NCBI RefSeq assembly: GCF_000331775.1
Contig: NZ_CAPJ01000272.1
Location: 1 to 10,664, forward strand
DNA length: 10,664 nt
Origin: Xanthomonas translucens pv. translucens DSM 18974
Lineage (GTDB): Bacteria; Pseudomonadota; Gammaproteobacteria; Xanthomonadales; Xanthomonadaceae
Direction of reading: 5' to 3'
In this document: piece by piece, positions 5,605-10,664 of the stretch
How the letters are laid out: the number at the start of each line of letters is the position of its first letter
Numbering within the stretch: position 1 is the first letter of the stretch
Notes under the pieces: model-generated
What the model saw: only the letters and a program-made list of their open reading frames with translations
What the model was told of the DNA's origin: nothing
The model's database searches: none
Program-made: the position numbers and the translations under genes

Positions 5605-6231
5605 TCAGCCAGTTGGCTGATCCTGCAGCAGCGCCTGGATCAGTCCGGCGTGGCGTTGCTGCTGCGGCAGGCGGCGCAGGCGGCTGGCGACGAAGATCGC
5701 GCACATCTCGTCCACCGCGGTGTCGAAGTCCTCGTTGACGATCACGTAGTCGAAGTCGGCGTAGTGCGACATCTCCTCTTGCGCGGCGGCCAGCCGCTGC
5801 GCGATCACCGCCTCGCTGTCCTGGCCGCGCTTGCGCATGCGCTGCTCCAGCGCGGCCCGCGACGGCGGCAGGATGAACACGCTGACCGCGTCGGGCACCT
5901 TGGCCCGCACCTGGCGCGCGCCCTGCCAGTCGATCTCCAGCAGCACGTCGTGGCCGGCGGCCAGCTGCGGCTCCACCGATTGCCGCGCGGTGCCCTTCCA
6001 GTCGCCGTGGACGCGGGCGTACTCGAAGAAGTCGCCGGCATCGATCATGCCCTGGAACGCGTCGGCGGACACGAAGTGGTAGTGCTCGGCATGGCGCTCG
6101 CCCGGCCGCGGCGCGCGCGAGGTGAACGAGATCGACAGGGCGATCTGCGGATCGCGCGCCAGGGTGGCGTTGACGATGCTGCTCTTGCCGGCGCCCGAAG
6201 GCGCCGCAACGATGTAGAGAGTGCCGCGCAT
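5605..6231 (-). CDS. gmk: guanylate kinase
   Basis: Guanylate kinase phosphorylates GMP to GDP with ATP, an essential step of guanine nucleotide supply in the cytosol. In several bacteria it is a direct ppGpp target, which fits the neighbouring spoT. The 208-residue product has family length. The P-loop APSGAGKSS is at 10-18. The GMP-binding region includes SFTSRAPRPGE (35-45), HYHFV (50-54) and the Glu70-containing segment, and the conserved LEIDWQGA sits at 98-105. The lid region follows (PPSRAALEQRMRKRG, 122-136). The start is ATG at 6229-6231 (MRGTLYIVAAPSG), because the family N-terminus lies immediately before the P-loop. The frame is open upstream into yicC, but that part shows no homology. 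No convincing Shine-Dalgarno is visible. rpoZ starts 112 bp downstream from its own promoter. Confidence 0.97.
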   Translation of the reverse strand: MRGTLYIVAAPSGAGKSSIVNATLARDPQIALSISFTSRAPRPGERHAEHYHFVSADAFQGMIDAGDFFEYARVHGDWKGTARQSVEPQLAAGHDVLLEIDWQGARQVRAKVPDAVSVFILPPSRAALEQRMRKRGQDSEAVIAQRLAAAQEEMSHYADFDYVIVNEDFDTAVDEMCAIFVASRLRRLPQQQRHAGLIQALLQDQPTG

Positions 6232-6234
6232 GTG

Positions 6235-6337
6235 AGTGGGAATGCAGAACCGGGAGTGGGAAATGGGAACAGCGCCAGGCAGCGCCGCGGGTGAATCGTA
6301 ACCGCTTTGACGATTCCCCATTCCCGATTCCCTGTTC
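6235..6337. repeat. degenerate inverted GGGAATC/GGGAGTG heptamer arrays between yicC and gmk
   Basis: The left arm on the plus strand (6235-6271) has GGGAATG, GGGAGTG and GGAAATG/GGGAACAG-type units. The right arm (6310-6337) reads GGAACAG, GGAATCG, GGAATGG and GGAATCG on the minus strand. The two arms are therefore imperfectly inverted around a G+C-rich centre of about 38 bp. The units resemble the GGGACTC heptamer of the spoT-ridA gap, with AAT or AGT in place of ACT. This fills almost the whole 110-bp gap, and no clear promoter or terminator is visible in it. Confidence 0.6.
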
Positions 6338-6341
6338 CAGC

Positions 6342-7202
6342 CTATTCGAGGTTCTGCACCTGCTCGCGGATCTGGTCGATCAACACCTTCAGTTCCACCG
6401 CCGCGTTGGAAGTGCGGCTGTCCACCGACTTGGAGCCCAGGGTGTTGGCCTCGCGGTTGAATTCCTGCAGCAGGAAATCCAGGCGCCGGCCGGCCGGCTC
6501 GGGCTGGCGCAGCACGCGGCGGATCTCCTTGATGTGGCTGTCGAGCCGGTCCAGTTCCTCGTCCACGTCGAGCTTCTGCAGCCACAGCACCAGTTCCTGC
6601 TCGGCGCGACCGGGATCGACCGGATGCGGCAGGTCGGCCAGGCGCGCGGCCAGCTTGGCGCGCTGGCCGTCGCGGATGGCCGGGATCAGTTGCTTGACCT
6701 CGGCGGCGATGCGCTCGACCGCATCGACCCGCTCGACGATGGCCGCGGCCAGCTTGCCGCCCTCGCGCTCGCGCGCGGCGACGAACTCGGCCAGCACCTC
6801 GTCAAGCAGCTCCATCGCCTGCGCCTGCAGCGCGGCCGGATCGACCGCCTGCCCCTGCAGCACGCCTGGCAGCTGCAGCAGATCGGCGAACTGCACCTGC
6901 AGTTGCGGGAAGCGCGCGCCGAGCCGCTGCGCGAGCACCGCCAGCTGTTCGACCAGCGGCTCGTTCACCGCCAGCATCTGCGCCGCGTCGGGCGCGCGCA
7001 GGCGCAGCATCAGGTCCAGCTTGCCGCGGCTGACGCGCGCGGCCAGGCGTTCGCGCAACTGCGGCTCCAGCGCACGCAGTTCCTCGGGCAGACGCACGCC
7101 CATTTCCAGGAAGCGGTGGTTGACCGAGCGCAGTTCGCAGCCCAGCGTGCCCCAGGGAGTGATGCGCTCGGCGCCGGCGAAGGCGGTCATGCTGCGGATC
7201 AT
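6342..7202 (-). CDS. yicC: YicC family endoribonuclease
   Basis: YicC-family proteins (YicC_N plus DUF1732) are cytosolic endoribonucleases. E. coli YicC has been linked to turnover of small RNAs such as RyhB. The 286-residue product matches the E. coli length (287). The N-terminus MIRSMTAFAGAER is the family signature, and the RSVNHRFLE segment is at 25-33. The C-terminal DUF1732 region carries LDFLLQEFNREANTLGSKS (241-259), the most conserved block. I chose the ATG at 7200-7202, which begins this signature and has GGAA six bases upstream. Seven more in-frame codons upstream are not part of the family. The gene is divergent from rph across 100 bp, an arrangement also seen in E. coli. gmk follows after a 110-bp repeat-filled gap. 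Confidence 0.95.
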   Translation of the reverse strand: MIRSMTAFAGAERITPWGTLGCELRSVNHRFLEMGVRLPEELRALEPQLRERLAARVSRGKLDLMLRLRAPDAAQMLAVNEPLVEQLAVLAQRLGARFPQLQVQFADLLQLPGVLQGQAVDPAALQAQAMELLDEVLAEFVAAREREGGKLAAAIVERVDAVERIAAEVKQLIPAIRDGQRAKLAARLADLPHPVDPGRAEQELVLWLQKLDVDEELDRLDSHIKEIRRVLRQPEPAGRRLDFLLQEFNREANTLGSKSVDSRTSNAAVELKVLIDQIREQVQNLE

Positions 7203-7302
7203 GCGGTGTTCCGGTGCGTGCAAAGCACGAATGGTACCCTAGCGCCCCGCCGGCCCGGCCCGCTGCCGCGGCCGGCCTCACGCCACCTACGGATCCAACC
7301 CC

Positions 7303-8024
<722 letters not shown>

Positions 8025-8028
<4 letters not shown>

Positions 8029-8078
8029 ACCAGCGCATCGCCCTGGTCACCCTGCTGGTGCCGGAGCCCAAGCCATGA
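8025..8078 (+). pseudogene. 17-codon ORF, probable remnant of a VOC/glyoxalase-type gene
   Basis: The frame encodes [17 protein letters not shown]. It starts inside the rph stop (ATGA, 8025-8028) and ends inside the rdgB start (ATGA, 8075-8078). The first 12 residues look like the opening beta strand of VOC-superfamily proteins (glyoxalase/bleomycin resistance), which typically continue with V-x-DYDEAIxFY. Here the frame jumps after LLVP to a short tail carrying the rdgB ribosome site. An in-frame internal deletion that kept both gene junctions would explain this. It could instead be a functional mini-ORF that couples rph and rdgB translation. The family assignment rests on a very short match. 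Confidence 0.45.
8063..8066 (+). promoter_or_regulatory. Shine-Dalgarno of rdgB inside the upstream mini-ORF
   Basis: GGAG lies eight bases before the rdgB ATG at 8075-8077. It supports this start over the in-frame codons that extend back into rph. Ribosomes finishing the mini-ORF would stop exactly at the rdgB start. Confidence 0.7.
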
Positions 8079-8665
8079 AACTGGTCCTGGCGAGCAGCAA
8101 TGCCGGCAAGCTCGAAGAACTGCATGCGCTGCTCGACGGCGCCGGCATCGACCTGGTCGCGCAGTCCACGCTCGGCGTGCGCGATGCCGACGAAACCGGC
8201 CTGACCTTCATCGAGAACGCGCTGCTGAAGGCGCGCCACGCCGCCCAGGTCACCGGCCTGCCGGCGCTGGCCGACGACTCGGGGATCTGCGTGGACGCGC
8301 TGCGCGGCGCGCCCGGGCTGTATTCGGCGCGCTACGCCGGCGAGCACGGCAATGCCGCGGCCAACATCGACAAGCTGCTGCACGCGTTGCGCGACGTGCC
8401 CGACGCGCAGCGCACCGCGCATTTCTACTGCGTGCTGGTGCTGCTGCGGCATGCCGAAGATCCGCAACCGCTGCTGGTGGAAGGCAGCTGGCGCGGGCGC
8501 ATCCTGCACGCGCGCGCCGGCGACGGCGGCCACGGCTACGACCCGGTGTTCTTCGACCCCGCGCACGGCCAGAGCGCGGCGCAGATGCCGCTGGCGCTGA
8601 AGAACCGGATCAGCCACCGCGGCCAGGCGCTGGCGTTGCTGAAACAGCGGCTGGCGTCGCTGTAG
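8075..8665 (+). CDS. rdgB: RdgB/HAM1 family non-canonical purine NTP pyrophosphatase
   Basis: This enzyme hydrolyses dITP, dXTP and ITP to monophosphates, keeping deaminated purines out of DNA and RNA. The 196-residue product matches E. coli RdgB (197). Visible motifs are the substrate-binding SSNAGKLEE (7-15), [18 protein letters not shown] (40-57), ADDSG with the catalytic Asp (66-70), [10 protein letters not shown] (81-90), [10 protein letters not shown] (151-160) and the C-terminal SHRGQAL (180-186). The chosen start gives [12 protein letters not shown], where the family begins. The frame is open upstream inside rph, but that part is not homologous. The gene sits in a tight group with rph and hemW, and the ATGA overlap at 8075-8078 suggests translational coupling with the mini-ORF. 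Confidence 0.97.
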   Translation: MKLVLASSNAGKLEELHALLDGAGIDLVAQSTLGVRDADETGLTFIENALLKARHAAQVTGLPALADDSGICVDALRGAPGLYSARYAGEHGNAAANIDKLLHALRDVPDAQRTAHFYCVLVLLRHAEDPQPLLVEGSWRGRILHARAGDGGHGYDPVFFDPAHGQSAAQMPLALKNRISHRGQALALLKQRLASL

Positions 8666-8687
8666 CGGCCGCGCCAGCCCACCGCCC

Positions 8688-8693
8688 TACACT
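8688..8693 (+). promoter_or_regulatory. possible -10 element of hemW (leaderless start)
   Basis: TACACT matches TATAAT at four of six positions and ends nine bases before the hemW ATG. No -35 is visible at the right distance and there is no Shine-Dalgarno before hemW, so a transcript starting at or near the ATG is possible. Read-through from rdgB, 37 bp upstream, is equally plausible. Confidence 0.25.
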
Positions 8694-8702
8694 GTCCGCC
8701 TG

Positions 8703-9860
8703 ATGCCGCCGCTGATCCCGCCCCCGCTGTCGCTGTACGTGCACCTGCCCTGGTGCGTGCGCAAATGCCCGTACTGCGACTTCAATTCGCATGCGGCCAA
8801 GGGCGCGCTGCCGTTCGACGACTACGTGGACGCGCTGATCCGCGACCTGGACCAGGACCTGCCGCTGGTCTGGGGCCGCACCGTGCAGACCGTGTTCTTC
8901 GGCGGCGGCACCCCCAGCCTGTTCCCGGCCGAGGCGATCGACCGCTTCCTGCAGGCGGCCAGCGCGCGCCTGCGCTTCGCGCCGAACCTGGAAATCACCC
9001 TGGAGACCAACCCGGGCACCGCCGAGCACGGGCGCTTCGACCGCTACCTGACGGCCGGAGTCAACCGGCTCAGCTTCGGCATCCAGAGCTTCGACGACGC
9101 CGCGCTGCAGCGCCTGGGCCGGATCCACGACAGCGCCGACGCCGAGCGCGCGGTGAAGCTGGCGCAGGACGCCGGCTACGCCAACCTCAACCTGGACCTG
9201 ATGTACGCGCTGCCGCAGCAGACCCTGGCCGCAGCGGAAACCGACATCGCCCGCGCGCTGGCGCTGCAGCCCACCCACATCAGCCACTACCAGCTGACCC
9301 TGGAACCGAACACGGTGTTCGCCGCGCGCCCGCCGCAGGGCATGCCCGAGGACGACGCCGCCTGGGACATGCAGGAGCGCTGCCAGGCGCTGCTGGCCGC
9401 CGCCGGCTACGCCCAGTACGAAGTCAGCGCCTACGCCCGCGACGGCTACCAGTGCGCGCACAACCTCAATTACTGGAAGTTCGGCGACTACCTGGGCATC
9501 GGCGCCGGCGCCCACGGCAAGATCAGCTCCGGCGCCGAGCAGAGCATCCTGCGCCGCTGGAAAACCAAGCATCCGCCGGCGTTCCTGGCCGCGGCCGGCA
9601 CGCCGGCGGCGATCGGCGGCGACGAGTGGATCGGTGCCGAGCGGCGCCCGTTCGAGTACATGCTCAATGCGCTGCGCCTGAACCAGGGCTTCGCGCTGCG
9701 CGACTTCGCCGCGCGCACCGGCCTGGCGCCGGACGCGATCGCACCGGCCCTGGCCCAGGCGCAGGCGCGCGACTGGCTGCAGCTGACGTCCGGGCACGCG
9801 GTTCCCACCGAACTGGGACGGCGCTTCACCAACGATGTGGTCGCCCTGTTCATGCTCTGA
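8703..9860 (+). CDS. hemW: radical SAM family heme chaperone HemW
   Basis: HemW is a HemN-like radical-SAM protein that binds heme and is thought to deliver it to respiratory proteins. It is often misannotated as oxygen-independent coproporphyrinogen oxidase. The 385-residue product is close to E. coli HemW (378). The cluster motif is C18-x3-C22-x2-C25 followed by DF, without the fourth cysteine seen in true HemN. SAM-binding GGGTPS is at 67-72, and the LSFGIQSF and LNLDLMYALPQQT segments are at 123-130 and 162-174. The HemW-specific heme motif HNxxYW is present as HNLNYW (253-258). The C-terminal HemN_C region (about 310-385) includes EYMLNALRL. The start ATG at 8703 puts LSLYVHLPWC at the expected position. 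No Shine-Dalgarno is visible. A divergently oriented frame inside the gene is a high-G+C shadow. Confidence 0.96.
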   Translation: MPPLIPPPLSLYVHLPWCVRKCPYCDFNSHAAKGALPFDDYVDALIRDLDQDLPLVWGRTVQTVFFGGGTPSLFPAEAIDRFLQAASARLRFAPNLEITLETNPGTAEHGRFDRYLTAGVNRLSFGIQSFDDAALQRLGRIHDSADAERAVKLAQDAGYANLNLDLMYALPQQTLAAAETDIARALALQPTHISHYQLTLEPNTVFAARPPQGMPEDDAAWDMQERCQALLAAAGYAQYEVSAYARDGYQCAHNLNYWKFGDYLGIGAGAHGKISSGAEQSILRRWKTKHPPAFLAAAGTPAAIGGDEWIGAERRPFEYMLNALRLNQGFALRDFAARTGLAPDAIAPALAQAQARDWLQLTSGHAVPTELGRRFTNDVVALFML

Positions 9861-9943
9861 AACGCGGCAGCGCGGTTGCGACGTGCTTGCGCCGCCAAAA
9901 ACGTGCTACATACCGGACCCGGAAATCAAACGGCGATCACATA

Positions 9944-10664
9944 ATGTCATTGTCTGCCACTCCGTCGGCAAGCCCGGCGACGCTCGCCAGCGCCGCCCTG
10001 CCCACGCGCGTGCGCGACATCCTGCAAGCGCTGCAAGCCATGCTGTGGCAGTCGCTGGAGGCCCCGCTGCAATCGACCCTGGCCGAGCTTGAGCGCGCAC
10101 TGTTCGACCAGGCCGAGCGCGCCCGCAACAGCCAACTGCAGCAGGACGTCTACCAGGAACTGCAAGGCCTGCGCGCGCGCCGCGAGCGCTTCGCGCCGTT
10201 CTACAAGGCGCAACTGGAAGCCGCCCTGGCCACGCTGCGGCTGCCGCCCGCCCCGCTCGGCCCGCTGCGCCAGGACAAGGCCAGCGCAGCGATGCAGATG
10301 CTGACCCTGGTCGCCGACGTGGACATCGACCGCGACATCGTGCTGCACGATATCGCCCGGCGCGAAGCGGCACGGTCCAGCACCCCGCTACAACTGCTCG
10401 GCCAGCGTTTCGGCGTGCTCGCCGCGCGGCCGGCGTTCGAGGCCGAGCACACGCCGCTGGGACCGCACCTGCTGTGCCGGATCCTGCGCGACGCCGGCGA
10501 GGCACTGCAGCTGGGGCTGGACGCGCAACTGACCCTGTACCGCGCCTTCGAGCGCCAGGCGCTGGTCCGCTATGGCGAGATCGTGGAGCGCGCCAACGTG
10601 CTGCTGGCGCATGCCGGCGTGCTGCCCGGGCTGGTCTACCTGCCCTACGTGGCGCGCCCGACGA
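9944..10664 (+). CDS. DUF1631 family protein, N-terminal part
   Basis: The frame is open from the ATG at 9944 to the window edge: 240 complete codons and no stop. The first 20 residues are Ser/Ala/Pro-rich, and the rest is predicted helical and rich in Leu, Ala, Arg and Glu. It resembles the N-terminus of DUF1631 proteins of gamma- and betaproteobacteria. Recognisable stretches are LADVDIDRDIV-like acidic and helical segments (120-135), LGQRFGVLAARPAFE (152-166), PLGPHLLCRILRDAGEALQL (171-190) and the conserved LYRAFERQ...ERANVLLAHAGVLPGL (198-230). There is no signal peptide or membrane span. The molecular role of DUF1631 is not known to me. The start has no strong Shine-Dalgarno; a weak GGCG lies about ten bases upstream. 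The 83-bp gap after hemW contains two direct copies of ACGTGCT (9881 and 9901). DUF1631 proteins are usually several hundred residues longer than the part seen here. Confidence 0.85.
   Translation, partial: MSLSATPSASPATLASAALPTRVRDILQALQAMLWQSLEAPLQSTLAELERALFDQAERARNSQLQQDVYQELQGLRARRERFAPFYKAQLEAALATLRLPPAPLGPLRQDKASAAMQMLTLVADVDIDRDIVLHDIARREAARSSTPLQLLGQRFGVLAARPAFEAEHTPLGPHLLCRILRDAGEALQLGLDAQLTLYRAFERQALVRYGEIVERANVLLAHAGVLPGLVYLPYVARPT

Noticed and set aside
6232..6585. N-terminal extension of gmk upstream of 6231
   Set aside because: The frame is open into yicC, but the extra residues are unlike guanylate kinase, whose N-terminus lies directly before the P-loop.
7203..7302. Promoters and a 13-bp inverted repeat (CGTGC-AAA-GCACG, 7217-7229) in the yicC-rph divergent gap
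   Set aside because: The candidate -10 hexamers (TACCAT leftward, TACCCT rightward) have no -35 at a proper distance, and a 5-bp-arm repeat is easily found by chance. A divergent promoter region must exist here, but I cannot place its elements.

Overview
The window is chromosomal housekeeping DNA from a high-G+C gammaproteobacterium, most likely Xanthomonas or a close relative in the Xanthomonadaceae. The grounds are the strong G/C third-position bias, the gene order gmk-rpoZ-spoT-ridA-recG, and the repeat types in the gaps: GTAG-headed palindromic REP elements and GGGACTC/GGGAATC heptamers. The assignment comes from recognition by eye, not from a search. I see no phage, insertion sequence, CRISPR, defence locus, rRNA or tRNA.

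Left block (bases 8-7202, all leftward): reading in the direction of transcription, yicC (endoribonuclease family), gmk (guanylate kinase), rpoZ (RNA polymerase omega), spoT (bifunctional (p)ppGpp synthetase/hydrolase), ridA (imine deaminase) and recG (branch-migration helicase). This matches the Escherichia coli spo operon (gmk-rpoZ-spoT-trmH-recG), with ridA in the trmH position. Gmk, omega and SpoT are linked through guanine nucleotides. The block does not look like one transcript: rpoZ has a near-consensus promoter and a terminator hairpin, spoT has a possible promoter abutting its start codon, and ridA-recG appear to have their own promoter.

The spoT-ridA gap (2552-2919, 368 bp) is the most unusual part. 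In transcription order it holds about four GGGACTC heptamers right after the spoT stop, an inverted pair of REP elements, a 42-bp palindrome that looks like a two-way terminator, a candidate promoter with a perfect TTGACA, and 14 perfect tandem copies of CCCGAGT ending 33 bp before the ridA start. The two heptamer arrays are inverted relative to each other. A degenerate inverted array of the same style lies between yicC and gmk.

Right block (7303-10664, rightward, divergent from yicC): rph (RNase PH), a 17-codon reading frame that looks like the remnant of a deleted VOC/glyoxalase-type gene, rdgB (dITP/XTP pyrophosphatase), hemW (radical-SAM heme chaperone) and the 5' part of a DUF1631-family gene that runs off the window. 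rph, the mini-ORF and rdgB are joined by two successive ATGA overlaps, so they are probably co-translated. yicC-rph divergence and the rph-rdgB-hemW series are common in proteobacteria.

I found no convincing new multi-gene system. The points most worth following are the nested repeat architecture around ridA and the apparent gene remnant between rph and rdgB.
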